This document shows, piece after piece, positions 1 to 9,995 of a stretch of 64,000 nucleotides of DNA (within the stretch, counting starts at the first letter, position 1; the number at the start of each line of letters is the position of its first letter). Source of the stretch: Cupriavidus pauculus (GTDB taxonomy: Bacteria; Pseudomonadota; Gammaproteobacteria; Burkholderiales; Burkholderiaceae). A program made the translations under genes and the position numbers. The notes below the pieces were generated by a model, which saw only the letters and a list, made by a program, of their open reading frames with translations, was not told where the DNA came from and ran no database searches. The DNA is taken from assembly GCF_008693385.1 (NCBI RefSeq), contig NZ_CP044065.1:2666001-2730000 (forward strand), in the 5' to 3' direction.

Positions 1-23
1 TGTGGAACGAATCTGCGATGCGT

Positions 24-37
24 TTGATCCAAATCGT
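24..37 (+). promoter_or_regulatory. FNR/ANR-like site upstream of the universal stress gene
   Basis: TTGATCCAAATCGT matches the FNR consensus TTGAT-N4-ATCAA in the whole left half and the first three bases of the right half. It lies about 90 bases before the start codon of the universal stress gene, and such genes are often under oxygen-responsive FNR/ANR control. The right half-site is imperfect, so this is a suggestion only. A small perfect hairpin (GCCCTA-GTCG-TAGGGC, 80-95) lies between the site and the ribosome binding site. Confidence 0.3.
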
Positions 38-118
38 GACATCGTAAATTAGCGACTGTCATGATGCACATGGGCACTGGCCCTAGTCGTAGGGCTCACT
101 CTTCAAGGAGATCCAGTC

Positions 119-559
119 ATGACCCAGATCGTGCTTGCCACCGATGGCTCCCCGTTCAGCGACGCCGCGGCGCGCTTCCTTACCCGCGGCGACCTGCTGC
201 AGCCCGGCTACACCGTGCATGTATTGCATGTCACCCCGGACGTCACCGGCCAGGTCCGCGCGTTCGTCAGCAAGGAGGCGGTCGAAGACTGGCATCGCGA
301 GGAAAGCGAGAAGGCGATGCAATCGGTCTGCGACATCCTCGCCGCGGCCGATATCGCGTTCGAACGCCACCCGTTGCATGGCTTTGCGCCGGACAAGATC
401 CTTGGCTATGCGAAGTCGGTGAATGCCAGCGCGATCGTGATGGGCACGCACGGCCGGGGCACGTTCTTCGACGCGGTGCTCGGCTCGGTGGCCGGGCGCG
501 TGCTCGCCCAGGCCAGTTGCCCCGTGATCATGATCAAGGCGGAGAAGGACAGGAAATAA
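119..559 (+). CDS. universal stress protein, UspA family, ATP-binding type
   Basis: A 146-residue single-domain universal stress protein, the usual length for the family. The ATP-binding signature G-x2-G-x9-G-S is complete (GTHG at residues 109-112, GS at 122-123). The N-terminus MTQIVLATDGS is the typical first strand and loop, with the Asp that contacts nucleotide. An AAGGAG ribosome binding site stands just before the ATG and fixes the start. Such proteins act as small cytoplasmic dimers in survival of starvation, low oxygen or other stress; the specific role here cannot be read. It converges with the stress kinase gene, leaving only 12 bases between the two stop codons. Confidence 0.93.
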   Translation: MTQIVLATDGSPFSDAAARFLTRGDLLQPGYTVHVLHVTPDVTGQVRAFVSKEAVEDWHREESEKAMQSVCDILAAADIAFERHPLHGFAPDKILGYAKSVNASAIVMGTHGRGTFFDAVLGSVAGRVLAQASCPVIMIKAEKDRK

Positions 560-571
560 CCTGTCGCGGGC

Positions 572-1621
572 TCACCCCCAGAGCGGGGGTTCGTCCATCA
601 GCGCGATCTGCTCGCGCAATTCGAGGATGCGGTCCTGCCAGTAGCGCGCCGTGCCGAACCAGGGGAACGCGGCCGGAAACGCGGGGTCGCGCCAGCGGCT
701 CGCGAGCCATGCGCTGTAGTGGATCAGGCGCAGCGTGCGCAACGCCTCCACGAGCCACAGTTCGCGGGTCTCGAACTCGGCGAAGTCCTCGTAGCCCGCG
801 ACGATGTCGGCAAGCTGGTCCTGCATCGCCGCGCGGTCGCCTTCGAGCAGCATCCAGAGGTCCTGCACCGCGGGACCCATGCGGCTGTCGTCGAAATCGA
901 CGAAGTGAGGCCCCGGCACGCCACGGCCGCGCGCATCGTCGGCGTCGATCCACAACACGTTGCCGCGATGGCAATCGCCATGCAGACGCAGCATGCGCAC
1001 ATCGCCGGCGCGTTCATAGCAGCGGCGCACACCGTCGAGCGCGAGGTCCACGGCCGCGCGCCACGGCGCAAGCAGGTCCCCCGGCACGCAGTCGTGCGCG
1101 AGCAGCCAGTCGCGCGGCGCCACACCGAAAGTCTCGATATCGATCGCCGGGCGCGACGCAAACGGCTGGCGCGCGCCCACGGCATGGATGCGTCCGATAA
1201 ACCGGCCGAGCCATTCGCGCGTCTCCGCGACGTCGAGCGCGGGCTCGCGGCCGCCGCAACGCGGGAAGACCGCGAAGCGAAAGCCGTCATGCACATGCAG
1301 CGTGGAAGGCGGGGCGCCCGCCTCGGCGGCCAGCGCGAGCGGCGGCACCGCGGGAATCTCCGCATCGGCGAGCTCGCGCACGAATGCGTGCTCCTCGACG
1401 ATCGCCGCGTCGGTCCAGCGGCCCGGACGATAGAACTTGGCGATAACGGGCGCGGCATCCTCGATGCCGATCTGCCACACGCGATTCTCGTAGCTGTTGA
1501 GCGCCAGCAGGCGTCCGTCGGAACGCAGTCCCGTGGACTCCAGCGCATCGAGGATCCGCTCGGGCGTCAGGCCGGCATACGGTACGTCGCTGTCGGCGTT
1601 CGGCGCGAGCGGAGCGGTCAT
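572..1621 (-). CDS. srkA: stress response serine/threonine kinase SrkA (YihE/RdoA)
   Basis: A 349-residue protein with the aminoglycoside-phosphotransferase/choline-kinase fold. Seen directly: catalytic loop HGDCHRGN at residues 214-221 and metal-binding DFDD at 242-245, with the N-terminal segment NSYENRVWQIG typical of the YihE/RdoA family. In enterobacteria SrkA is a Ser/Thr kinase that protects against stress-induced, MazF-linked death and responds to Cpx envelope stress; the same role is inferred here. It starts only five bases after the rhlE stop, so it is probably co-transcribed with rhlE. Its length equals the family norm. Confidence 0.9.
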   Translation of the reverse strand: MTAPLAPNADSDVPYAGLTPERILDALESTGLRSDGRLLALNSYENRVWQIGIEDAAPVIAKFYRPGRWTDAAIVEEHAFVRELADAEIPAVPPLALAAEAGAPPSTLHVHDGFRFAVFPRCGGREPALDVAETREWLGRFIGRIHAVGARQPFASRPAIDIETFGVAPRDWLLAHDCVPGDLLAPWRAAVDLALDGVRRCYERAGDVRMLRLHGDCHRGNVLWIDADDARGRGVPGPHFVDFDDSRMGPAVQDLWMLLEGDRAAMQDQLADIVAGYEDFAEFETRELWLVEALRTLRLIHYSAWLASRWRDPAFPAAFPWFGTARYWQDRILELREQIALMDEPPLWG

Positions 1622-1626
1622 GGCGG

Positions 1627-3249
1627 TCAGCCCTTGCGCTGGCCGCCGAGCAGCGCGGCCTGCGGCGCCGGGCGGCGCTTCTGCTGGGACTGCGGCTGCG
1701 GGTGGGACTGGGACTGCGGCTGGGCTTGCGCCGGCGACCGCGCCGGGCGCTGCGAACCTTGCGGCTGTGCGGGTCGCTGCCCGCCCTGCGGCTGGCCGCC
1801 GCGGGGTTGCGCGCCATTGCGCGCGGGCGCACCCCCTGCGTGCGTGCCTGGCTGCCCGCCACGCTGACCGCCTGCCGGCGCACCCTGCTGTCCGCGGGGC
1901 TTGGCCGGCGCGGGCTTCTGGCCCTGCGCCTGGCGCGGAGCGGGCGCGGCTTGCGCGGCCGGCGCACGGGCGGGTTCCCGGCGCTGGCCCTGCTGCGCGC
2001 GTTGTGCGCCACCCTGTGCGCCCTGGCCACGGCCCTGTCCGCCACCGCTGCCGCCACGACCCTGGCGGGTCTTCTGGATCGGCTCGGCCGCGATGGTCGG
2101 ATCGACCTCGAAGCCCGGCAGCACGGTCTGCTCGAGCTGGCGCTTGATCAGCCGCTCGATATCGCGCAGCAGGCCATGCTCGTCCACGCAGACCAGCGAG
2201 ATCGCCTCGCCTTCGGCCCCCGCGCGGCCGGTCCGGCCGATGCGGTGCACATAGTCCTCGGGCACGTTCGGCAGGTCGAAGTTGACCACGTGCGGCAGCT
2301 GGTCGATATCGATGCCGCGCGCGGCGATATCGGTCGCGACAAGCAGGCGCAGCGTGCCGGCCTTGAACTCGGACAGCGCGCGCGTGCGCGCCGACTGGCT
2401 CTTGTTGCCGTGAATCGCCAGCGCGGACAGCCCGTCCTTGGTCAGTTGCTCGGCCAGACGGTTGGCGCCATGCTTGGTGCGCGTGAACACGAGCACCTGG
2501 TGCCAGTCGTGCTCGCGCACCAGATGGGCCAGCAGCTCGCGCTTGCGGTCGCGGTCCACCGGGTAGACGCGCTGATCGACGGTCTCGGCCGTGGTGTTGC
2601 GGCGCGCGACCTCGATCGAGGCCGGGTTGTTCAGCAGACGGTCCGCGAGCGCGCGGATGTCGTCCGAGAACGTCGCCGAGAACAGCAGGTTCTGGCGCTT
2701 GGCCGGCAGGATGTTGAGGATCTTGCGGATGTCATGGATAAAGCCCATGTCGAGCATCCGGTCGGCCTCGTCGAGCACCAGCAGTTCGACCTGCGACAGA
2801 TCGATCGTGCGCTGCGAAACGTGATCGAGCAAACGCCCCGGCGTCGCCACGACGATATCGACGCCGCGCTTGAGCGCATCGATCTGCGGGTTGATCCCCA
2901 CACCGCCGAACATCACCATCGAGCGCAGCCGCAGGTACTTGCCGTAGTTGCGCACGCTCTCTTCGACCTGGGCCGCGAGTTCGCGCGTGGGCGTCAGCAC
3001 GAGCGCGCGCACCGGACCACGCTGGCCGCGTGGCGTGGGATGGCGCTCGATCGATTCGTTGAGCAGCTGCAGCATCGGCAGCGTGAACCCCGCGGTCTTG
3101 CCGGTGCCGGTCTGGGCGCCGGCGAGCAGGTCGCCTCCCTTGAGAATCGCAGGGATGGCCTGCGCCTGAATCGGGGTGGGCGTGGTGTAGCCTTGTTCGG
3201 CCACGGCACGTACAAGCTTGTCGGACAAGCCTAGTTCGGAAAAAGACAT
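1627..3249 (-). CDS. rhlE: ATP-dependent RNA helicase RhlE (DEAD-box)
   Basis: A 540-residue DEAD-box helicase with all core motifs: Q motif around residues 19-28, AQTGTGKT at 45-52, PTREL, TPGR, DEAD at 160-163, SAT, ARGID and HRIGRTGR. The start is the Met of MSFSELG, which matches RhlE N-termini; the open frame continues about 245 codons further upstream without family similarity. Residues from about 393 to the end (some 148) form a disordered tail rich in Gln, Gly, Ala, Pro and Arg, with RGG-like pieces, as in other betaproteobacterial RhlE proteins. Such tails bind RNA non-specifically. Likely roles are ribosome assembly and RNA remodelling in the cold. It probably forms a transcript with srkA. 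Confidence 0.93.
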   Translation of the reverse strand: MSFSELGLSDKLVRAVAEQGYTTPTPIQAQAIPAILKGGDLLAGAQTGTGKTAGFTLPMLQLLNESIERHPTPRGQRGPVRALVLTPTRELAAQVEESVRNYGKYLRLRSMVMFGGVGINPQIDALKRGVDIVVATPGRLLDHVSQRTIDLSQVELLVLDEADRMLDMGFIHDIRKILNILPAKRQNLLFSATFSDDIRALADRLLNNPASIEVARRNTTAETVDQRVYPVDRDRKRELLAHLVREHDWHQVLVFTRTKHGANRLAEQLTKDGLSALAIHGNKSQSARTRALSEFKAGTLRLLVATDIAARGIDIDQLPHVVNFDLPNVPEDYVHRIGRTGRAGAEGEAISLVCVDEHGLLRDIERLIKRQLEQTVLPGFEVDPTIAAEPIQKTRQGRGGSGGGQGRGQGAQGGAQRAQQGQRREPARAPAAQAAPAPRQAQGQKPAPAKPRGQQGAPAGGQRGGQPGTHAGGAPARNGAQPRGGQPQGGQRPAQPQGSQRPARSPAQAQPQSQSHPQPQSQQKRRPAPQAALLGGQRKG

Positions 3250-3489
3250 GAAATGACGCTTGAGCCGCTCACCGCGCAAAGATTGCGGCAATCGTGGAGC
3301 GGCGTGACACAGGATGGCCGGTGACTTGCGCCCCGGGGGCGCTTGCCGGCGTGACGGGTCGATTGCAACCGTCGTCGGAACAGGAAAGGCCCGTAGTGTA
3401 CCAGTCTGTCGCCAACTGCCTCGCCGGGTCGCCCGCCGAGTGGACGAACAGGTAGAATTGCGGGTTACCTTGCCTCGTCGGAGCCTGCA

Positions 3490-3987
3490 ATGCCCGTTGC
3501 TTTCAGCCGTCGCCTTCCGCGCCAACCTGCCGGCGCAAGCCTGCGCCTTTCCCGTCACGTCCGGCGGACGTTGCCACGTCTGGCGCTGGCCCTGGCGCTG
3601 GTGCCAGCACTGGCGCCCATCCTCCCGGCGGCGCTGGCGCAGCAGGCCACGATCGTGTCCGACGGACCGGGCATCACGGGCGGCCCGACGAACAACCCCG
3701 TCGGTGTCGGCGCGCCCGTCCGGGCGATTCCCGACGATGCCGGGCAGGCACGCCTCGTGATGGCCGCGCCGAGCGCGTCCGGCCCGCAGACGGCGAAGCT
3801 CGGCAGCAAGACCGTGAGCATGGCGCCCGGCCTGCGCGTGTTTTCGACGGACATGCAGCTGACGCCCGTGAGCGCGCTGATCGGACAGAAGCTCGAAGTG
3901 CGTTACCGGCTGGACGTGTATGGCCAGCTGCTGACCGCATGGATCATGACCGATGCCGAATACAAGGCTTGGAAGGCCGCGCACTGA
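3490..3987 (+). CDS. small exported protein of unknown function
   Basis: A 165-residue protein that I do not recognise as a named family. The N-terminus is Arg-rich and followed by a hydrophobic Leu/Ala stretch at about residues 29-49 ending in ALAQQ, a good Sec signal peptide with cleavage near residue 50. The mature part has a Gly/Pro/Asn-rich linker and a C-terminal domain ending in [19 protein letters not shown]. No Cys is present, so it is not a lipoprotein. It lies between the divergent rhlE gene and miaB and ends 110 bases before miaB. The region 3250-3489 upstream holds no recognisable gene. Confidence 0.7.
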   Translation: MPVAFSRRLPRQPAGASLRLSRHVRRTLPRLALALALVPALAPILPAALAQQATIVSDGPGITGGPTNNPVGVGAPVRAIPDDAGQARLVMAAPSASGPQTAKLGSKTVSMAPGLRVFSTDMQLTPVSALIGQKLEVRYRLDVYGQLLTAWIMTDAEYKAWKAAH

Positions 3988-4097
3988 GCCTTTCGGCCAA
4001 CCCGTAGTACCGTGGTCCCCACCGCGGATGATTTGTCGATGTCACCCGTTGCAAAAGCGGATGCCCCCAGGTTAAACCACTGAGACCGGCACCAACC

Positions 4098-5450
4098 ATG
4101 AAGAAAGTTTTCGTCAAGACGTACGGCTGCCAGATGAACGAGTATGACTCGGACAAGATGGTGGACGTGCTCAACGCCACGCAGGGCCTCGAGCCCACCG
4201 ATAACGTCGAGGAAGCCGACGTCATCCTGTTCAACACGTGCTCCGTGCGCGAGAAGGCCCAGGAGAAAGTGTTCTCCGAGCTGGGCCGCATGAAGGCGCT
4301 CAAGGCCGCCAAGCCCGACCTCGTGATCGGCGTGGGCGGCTGCGTCGCCAGCCAGGAAGGCGCGACCATCGTCAACCGCGCGCCGTATGTCGATGTCGTG
4401 TTCGGCCCGCAGACCCTGCATCGCCTGCCCGACCTCATCGCGCGCCGGCGCCAGACGGGTCTCTCGCAGGTCGATATCTCGTTCCCCGAGATCGAGAAGT
4501 TCGATCATCTGCCGCCCGCGCGCGTGGACGGTCCGAGCGCATTCGTCTCGATCATGGAAGGCTGCTCCAAGTACTGCAGCTATTGCGTTGTGCCCTACAC
4601 GCGCGGCGAGGAAGTGTCGCGGCCGTTCGAGGACGTGCTCGCCGAAGTCGCCGGCCTGGCCGAGCAGGGCGTGCGCGAAGTCACGCTGCTGGGCCAGAAC
4701 GTCAACGCCTACCGCGGCGCGATGGGCGGCACGAGCGAGATTGCCGACTTCGCGCTGCTGATCGAATACGTGGCGGAGATTCCGGGCATCGAGCGCATTC
4801 GCTATACGACGAGCCATCCGAAGGAGTTCACGTCGCGGCTGATCGAGCTCTATGGCCGCTGCGACAAGCTCGTCAACCATCTGCACCTGCCCGTCCAGCA
4901 TGCATCGGACCGCATCCTGATGGCGATGAAGCGCGGCTACAGCGTGCTCGAGTACAAGAGCATCATCCGCAAGCTGCGCGTGCTGCGGCCCGAAATGTCG
5001 ATGTCGTCGGACTTCATCATCGGCTTCCCCGGCGAGACCGATGCCGACTTCGACAAGCTCATGGCGATGGTCGAGGAAGTCGGCTACGACACGTCGTTCT
5101 CGTTTATCTTCAGCCCGCGCCCCGGCACGCCCGCCGCGAACCTCCACGACGACACGCCGCGCGAGGTCAAGCTGCGCCGCCTGCAGCGGCTGCAGGCGAC
5201 GATCGAGGACAACGTGCAGCGCATCAGCCGGAACATGGTCGGCTCGGTGCAGCGCATCCTCGTGGAAGGTCCCGCGCGGAAGGACCCGACCGAGCTGCAT
5301 GGCCGCACCGAGAACAACCGCGTGGTCAACTTCGCGCTGCCCGGTGTCCCGCAGTCGCAGCGCGATCGCATGATCGGCCAGATGGTCGATGTGAGCATCA
5401 CCGAAGCGTTCCCGCACTCGCTGCGCGGCGAGATCGTGGTGCGGCAGTAA
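4098..5450 (+). CDS. miaB: tRNA-2-methylthio-N6-isopentenyladenosine-37 synthase MiaB
   Basis: A 450-residue radical-SAM methylthiotransferase that adds the 2-methylthio group to i6A37 of tRNAs reading UNN codons. Three domains are visible. The UPF0004 domain has cluster-binding C11, C48 and C82. The radical-SAM domain has the CxxxCxxC cysteines C156, C160 and C163 ([11 protein letters not shown]). A C-terminal TRAM domain ends with the HSLRGE motif. The length is standard. It leads the conserved set miaB-ybeZ-ybeY-corC-lnt found in many proteobacteria, with 20 bases to the next gene. Confidence 0.97.
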   Translation: MKKVFVKTYGCQMNEYDSDKMVDVLNATQGLEPTDNVEEADVILFNTCSVREKAQEKVFSELGRMKALKAAKPDLVIGVGGCVASQEGATIVNRAPYVDVVFGPQTLHRLPDLIARRRQTGLSQVDISFPEIEKFDHLPPARVDGPSAFVSIMEGCSKYCSYCVVPYTRGEEVSRPFEDVLAEVAGLAEQGVREVTLLGQNVNAYRGAMGGTSEIADFALLIEYVAEIPGIERIRYTTSHPKEFTSRLIELYGRCDKLVNHLHLPVQHASDRILMAMKRGYSVLEYKSIIRKLRVLRPEMSMSSDFIIGFPGETDADFDKLMAMVEEVGYDTSFSFIFSPRPGTPAANLHDDTPREVKLRRLQRLQATIEDNVQRISRNMVGSVQRILVEGPARKDPTELHGRTENNRVVNFALPGVPQSQRDRMIGQMVDVSITEAFPHSLRGEIVVRQ

Positions 5451-5470
5451 GCCCCCGTACGACACCGACG

Positions 5471-6487
5471 ATGAAGAAATCCACCGCAGCGATTACCGCA
5501 GAATTCGTCGCCCCCCGCGACGACAACACCCGGCTGCAGAACCTGTGCGGCCCGCTCGACGAGAACCTCCGCCAGATCGAGCAGGCGCTCGACGTGACGA
5601 TCCAGCGCCGCGGCCATCGCATGACCGTGCGGGGCAAGCTGGCGCAGGACGCCGCGCTCGCGCTCGAGCGCTTCTACAACGAGGCGCGCATGCCGCTATC
5701 GATCGACGACGTGCAGCTGGGTCTCGTGGAGTCCCGTCAGATCGGCGCCCATGGCAGCTATCTTCCCGATGACGCCGAGACCGAAACCGACGGCGGCACC
5801 TCGGTGGATGACGACTCCCCCGTGCTCCATACGCGCCGCGCGGGCCTGCAGGGCCGCACGGCCGCGCAGCGCGAGTATCTGCGCCATATCCTCTCGCACG
5901 ACCTGACGCTGGGCATCGGGCCCGCGGGCACCGGCAAGACGTACCTCGCGGTGGCCTGCGCCGTCGATGCGCTCGAGCGCGACGCGGTCAAGCGCATCGT
6001 GCTGACGCGTCCCGCCGTCGAGGCCGGCGAGCGCCTTGGGTTCCTGCCCGGCGACCTCGCGCAGAAGGTCGATCCGTACCTGCGCCCGCTCTACGACGCG
6101 CTGTACGATCTGCTCGGCTTCGACCGCACGCAGAAGATGTTCGAGCGCCAGATGATCGAGATCGCGCCGCTGGCCTATATGCGCGGCCGCACGCTGAACC
6201 ATGCATTCATCATTCTCGACGAGGCGCAGAACACCACGCCCGAGCAGATGAAGATGTTCCTGACCCGGATCGGTTTCGGCTCCAAGGCCGTGATCACGGG
6301 CGACACCACGCAGATCGATCTGCCGCGCGGCCAGAAGAGCGGCCTCGTGGAAGCGCAGCATGTGCTGCGCGAGGTGCGCGGCGTTTCGTTCACACGCTTC
6401 ACGAGTATCGACGTGGTCCGGCATCCGCTCGTGGCCCGCATCGTCGATGCCTACGACGAGTATCACGCCCAGCACAAGGACGCCTGA
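5471..6487 (+). CDS. ybeZ: PhoH-family ATPase (YbeZ)
   Basis: A 338-residue PhoH-like protein. The Walker A motif GPAGTGKT is at residues 150-157 and Walker [10 protein letters not shown] at about 246-254; the N-terminal ~110 residues form the KH-like domain usual in YbeZ. The start is the ATG in MKKSTAAIT, 20 bases after the miaB stop; the open frame extends far upstream inside miaB and is not coding there. YbeZ is known to partner YbeY in rRNA and RNA processing and is nearly always adjacent to it, as here. An acidic, low-complexity linker (residues about 100-116) separates the domains. Confidence 0.94.
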   Translation: MKKSTAAITAEFVAPRDDNTRLQNLCGPLDENLRQIEQALDVTIQRRGHRMTVRGKLAQDAALALERFYNEARMPLSIDDVQLGLVESRQIGAHGSYLPDDAETETDGGTSVDDDSPVLHTRRAGLQGRTAAQREYLRHILSHDLTLGIGPAGTGKTYLAVACAVDALERDAVKRIVLTRPAVEAGERLGFLPGDLAQKVDPYLRPLYDALYDLLGFDRTQKMFERQMIEIAPLAYMRGRTLNHAFIILDEAQNTTPEQMKMFLTRIGFGSKAVITGDTTQIDLPRGQKSGLVEAQHVLREVRGVSFTRFTSIDVVRHPLVARIVDAYDEYHAQHKDA

Positions 6488-6527
6488 TCCAGGCGCCACG
6501 GCACTCCCCCACAAAGGACGCAGTATC

Positions 6528-7262
6528 TTGAAGAAGTCATCCCCCACCACCGTCACCCTGTTCGACGCGGACGGCCGCGCGCGCAAGACCGCCGCGCATG
6601 CCCTGCGCGTGCAGCTGCCCGACGGCCGCAGCGTGACGATCGACCTGTCGCAGGCCGCCGACGGCGTGGTCGCGCTGCTCGCCGAGCACACGGACACCGC
6701 CCAGCAGGCGGGCCTGCTGGTCCGCCCCGACAATCACGACGCGCTGTCCGTCGCGGTGACGGCCACGCCGCTGACCACCACGACGGGCACGCCGGCCACG
6801 CCGCCCGCGCTGGAACTCGATCTCCAATATGGCGACGGCGTGCGCAAGGGCGATGGCCTGCCCCGCCGCAAGCAGGTGGAGACGTGGGTCAAGTCCGCGC
6901 TGTATGCCGATGCCGCGCTGACCGTGCGCTTCGTGGGCGAAGACGAAGGCCGCGCGCTCAACCGCACCTATCGCGGCAAGGACTACGCCACCAACGTGCT
7001 GACCTTCGCCTACGCGGAGAACGCCGACGACCCAGTGACGGGCGATATCGTCCTGTGCTGCCCCGTGGTGGAGTCCGAAGCGCGCGAACAGCACAAGCCG
7101 CTGCTTGCCCACTATGCGCACCTGATCGTCCACGGCGTGCTGCACGCGCAGGGCTACGAACACGAGGACGACGCCGAGGCCGAGGAAATGGAAGCGATCG
7201 AGACCGAGACGCTGCAGGCGCTGGGCTTCGACGACCCGTACCTGCCCGTGCGCGAACATTAA
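6528..7262 (+). CDS. ybeY: endoribonuclease / rRNA maturation factor YbeY, with N-terminal extension
   Basis: The C-terminal part is a clear YbeY domain with the zinc motif [11 protein letters not shown] at residues 202-212 (H202, H206, H212). YbeY takes part in 16S rRNA 3' end maturation and 70S quality control. The protein is 244 residues against about 155-180 in many species, because of an unaligned N-terminal ~85 residues rich in Thr, Ala and Asp. The start is TTG, chosen because AAGGA stands 9 bases upstream and the downstream peptide [11 protein letters not shown] is plausible. No in-frame ATG exists until near the C-terminus, so a non-ATG start is unavoidable. A GTG or CTG start further in would shorten the extension. 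Confidence 0.9.
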   Translation: MKKSSPTTVTLFDADGRARKTAAHALRVQLPDGRSVTIDLSQAADGVVALLAEHTDTAQQAGLLVRPDNHDALSVAVTATPLTTTTGTPATPPALELDLQYGDGVRKGDGLPRRKQVETWVKSALYADAALTVRFVGEDEGRALNRTYRGKDYATNVLTFAYAENADDPVTGDIVLCCPVVESEAREQHKPLLAHYAHLIVHGVLHAQGYEHEDDAEAEEMEAIETETLQALGFDDPYLPVREH

Positions 7263-7413
7263 GGCACGTCTGTATTGAGGCACGTCTGTACGGCGGCGCG
7301 CGGGGTTCCGGCCCCTTTTGCGCCGCCTTCGGCACTCCAGCCCGGGTGCGAGGGCGGGCCGTAAAGCTTTTAGTGTATGCTTCAGACGATCTCCACCACG
7401 CGCTAGCCGCGAC

Positions 7414-8301
7414 ATGAACGACCCCTATCCCAGTTCGAAAGCTGCCAATTTCAAGCAGTCGGATCGCCCCAGATCTCTTCTCGAACGCCTTTCGGATTTC
7501 ATTTCTCCTGAGCCGGACACCCGCGCCGAATTGCTCGAAGTGCTGCAGGACGCGCACGGGCGCAATCTGATCGACGCCGATTCGCTCTCGATGATCGAGG
7601 GCGTGTTCCAGGTCTCCGAGCTCACCGCGCGCGACATCATGGTGCCGCGCGCCCAGATGGATGCGGTCAATATCGCCGACGCACCCGAGACTTTTATCCC
7701 GTACATGCAGCAGACCGCGCACTCGCGGTTTCCGGTCTACGAGGGTAGCCGGGACAACATCATCGGCATCCTTCTCGCGAAGGACCTGCTGCGCTACTAC
7801 ACCGACGAGACGTTCGACCTGCGCGAAACGCTGCGGCCGGCCGTGTTCATCCCGGAGTCGAAGCGACTGAACATCCTCCTGCGCGAGTTCCGCATCAACC
7901 GCAATCACATCGCGATCGTCGTCGATGAGTACGGCGGCGTGGCCGGGCTGGTGACCATCGAGGACGTGCTCGAGCAGATCGTGGGCGACATCGAGGACGA
8001 GTTCGACCTCGACGAGGATCAGGACAAGATCCTTCCGACGTCCGACGGTGCATGGCGCGTCCATGGGCTGACCGAGATCGGACAGTTCAACGAGGCGTTC
8101 GGCACCGCATTCTCCGACCACGACGTCGATACCGTGGGCGGGCTGCTCATCAACCATCTGGGGCATGTGCCGCACCGCGGCGAGATCATCACGCTGCCGC
8201 CGATCCGCTTCGAGGTCCTGCGCGCCGACGCGCGCCAGGTCCATCTGCTGCAGGTGCGCCGCGAGGCCACCAGCGACGCCCTGGCCGTAGCCGACGCATG
8301 A
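7414..8301 (+). CDS. corC: CorC/HlyC family CBS-domain protein
   Basis: A 295-residue soluble CorC-type protein: a short N-terminal segment, a pair of CBS domains at about residues 70-200 (beginning near TARDIMVPRAQMD) and a C-terminal CorC_HlyC (transporter-associated) domain. It lacks the DUF21 membrane domain of its longer paralogues. The family is linked to magnesium and cobalt efflux, though the biochemical role of the short form is unsettled. It sits between ybeY and lnt, the standard order, and its TGA overlaps the lnt ATG by four bases. The 150 bases before it hold a 12-bp direct repeat (GGCACGTCTGTA at 7263 and 7279) and a GC-rich hairpin. Confidence 0.93.
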   Translation: MNDPYPSSKAANFKQSDRPRSLLERLSDFISPEPDTRAELLEVLQDAHGRNLIDADSLSMIEGVFQVSELTARDIMVPRAQMDAVNIADAPETFIPYMQQTAHSRFPVYEGSRDNIIGILLAKDLLRYYTDETFDLRETLRPAVFIPESKRLNILLREFRINRNHIAIVVDEYGGVAGLVTIEDVLEQIVGDIEDEFDLDEDQDKILPTSDGAWRVHGLTEIGQFNEAFGTAFSDHDVDTVGGLLINHLGHVPHRGEIITLPPIRFEVLRADARQVHLLQVRREATSDALAVADA

Positions 8302-9977
8302 AGCGTTCCGACACCGGCGCGGCGGAAGCACGCCGCGGCGATGCCAATGCACGTGCCGGGGTTTCCCCCGAACCAACATTTTCACCATCGATGACCTCTG
8401 CTTCGGGCAGCCCCACGGGCGACCTTTCGCGCGCGACCGCGCCTGGCCCTCGACTGCGCCTGCTGCTGGCGGCGGTGCTCGGCGTCGCGCACACGCAGGC
8501 ATTCGCGCCCCACGACTGGTGGTGGCTGCAACTGCTTGCGCTGGCCGGGCTCGTGGCGCTGATGGCCGACGCCGGCCGCGCGCGAATGGCCGCGGCCACC
8601 GGCTACGCGTTCGGCATGGGCTGGTTCCTCTCGGGCATCTGGTGGCTCTATATCAGCATGCACGTCTATGGCGAAATGCCGGCCTGGATGGCGGCACCCG
8701 CGGTCGTGCTGTTCTCCGCGTACCTGTCGCTGTGGCCGGCACTGGCCGGCGGCGTCTGGTACGGGCTGACGCAGGCGCGCGGCCGCGCGGCCGGTGTCAT
8801 GGCGGCGGTGCTGTTCGGTGCCGCATGGGGCCTCTCGGAGTGGCTGCGCGGCGTGGTGTTCACGGGGTTCCCGTGGCTCGGCAGCGGCTATCCGCATACC
8901 GAAGGTCCGCTGGCGGGCTATGCGCCGCTGTTCGGCGTGTATGGCATCGCCACGCTGGCCGCGACACTCGCGGCGCTGATCGTGGTGGCCGTGCGCGCGG
9001 CCGGCCTGCGCCGCCGGGCCAGCGTGGGGGCCGCCCTTGCCTGCGCCGCCGCGATCGCGCTCGTCGGCGCGCTGCTGCGCCCCGTGGCCTGGACACAGCC
9101 GGCCGGCAATCCGATCTCGGTGCGGCTGCTGCAGGGCAACGTCGCGCAGGACATCAAGTTCGAGCCCGCCGGCATCCAGCGTTCGCTCGAGCTCTATCGC
9201 GATCTGATCACGGCCAAACCGGCGGACCTCGTGGTCACGCCGGAAACGGGTTTCCCGGTGATCCTGCAGGAATTGCCGCTCGATATCGCGCAGGACGTAC
9301 GGCGCTTTATGGAAAGCTCCGGCAGCACGGTGCTGTTTGGCGCAGTCGGCGCTGACTCACCCGTGGATTTCACGAACAGCGCCTTCGCGATCGGTCCCGA
9401 GCATCCGACGCTGTACCGCTACGACAAGCACCATCTGGTGCCGTTCGGCGAGTTCATTCCGTTCGGCTTCCACTGGTTCGTGGACATGATGAAGATGCCG
9501 CTCGGCGACTTCCGCCGCGGCGGGCTCGATCAGCCGGCGGTGCCGGTGCGCGGCATTCGCGTGGCACCCAATATCTGCTACGAGGATTTGTTCGGCGAAG
9601 AGATCGCGCATACGCTGCGCCACCAGCAGGCGCCGGCCAACATGATGGCGAACATGACCAACCTCGCGTGGTTCGGCGACACGATCGCGCTCGACCAGCA
9701 TCTGCAGATCTCGCGGATGCGCGCGCTGGAAATGCGCCGGCCGATGCTGCGGGCGACGAATACGGGCATGACGGCGGTCGTGAAGCCTGACGGCTCCACG
9801 GAGCGGCTGCCCACGTTCGAGGTCGGCACGCTGGCCACGACGGTTCAGGGCATGCAGGGGCTGACGCCGTTCATCCGCTGGGGGAACGTGCCGTTCCTCG
9901 CGGCGAGCGGGCTGGTGCTGGCGGCCGCGCTGGTGGCGCGCGTGATGGCGCGCCTGATCGCGCGCAGGCGGGGCTGA
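8298..9977 (+). CDS. lnt: apolipoprotein N-acyltransferase Lnt
   Basis: A 559-residue inner-membrane enzyme that adds the third acyl chain to lipoproteins. The N-terminal half is a series of hydrophobic helices. The C-terminal half is a periplasmic nitrilase-fold domain with the catalytic triad visible as E316 (TPETGFP), K377 (RYDKHHLVPFGEF) and C427 (NICYED). A final membrane helix follows. The ATG overlaps the corC stop (ATGA), implying coupling; an alternative ATG 31 codons later would remove a low-complexity N-terminus. The length is near the family norm of 510-550. Confidence 0.95.
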   Translation: MKRSDTGAAEARRGDANARAGVSPEPTFSPSMTSASGSPTGDLSRATAPGPRLRLLLAAVLGVAHTQAFAPHDWWWLQLLALAGLVALMADAGRARMAAATGYAFGMGWFLSGIWWLYISMHVYGEMPAWMAAPAVVLFSAYLSLWPALAGGVWYGLTQARGRAAGVMAAVLFGAAWGLSEWLRGVVFTGFPWLGSGYPHTEGPLAGYAPLFGVYGIATLAATLAALIVVAVRAAGLRRRASVGAALACAAAIALVGALLRPVAWTQPAGNPISVRLLQGNVAQDIKFEPAGIQRSLELYRDLITAKPADLVVTPETGFPVILQELPLDIAQDVRRFMESSGSTVLFGAVGADSPVDFTNSAFAIGPEHPTLYRYDKHHLVPFGEFIPFGFHWFVDMMKMPLGDFRRGGLDQPAVPVRGIRVAPNICYEDLFGEEIAHTLRHQQAPANMMANMTNLAWFGDTIALDQHLQISRMRALEMRRPMLRATNTGMTAVVKPDGSTERLPTFEVGTLATTVQGMQGLTPFIRWGNVPFLAASGLVLAAALVARVMARLIARRRG

Positions 9978-9995
9978 GGGCCGACGAGGGGCCGA

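Noticed and set aside
572..600. ACCCCC/GGGGGT hairpin at the usp-srkA junction as a terminator
   Set aside because: It lies inside the srkA coding end and has no T-run on either strand.
3250..3984. 245-residue N-terminal extension of RhlE
   Set aside because: It would run antisense through the exported-protein gene and the intergenic region; the helicase family begins at MSFSELG.
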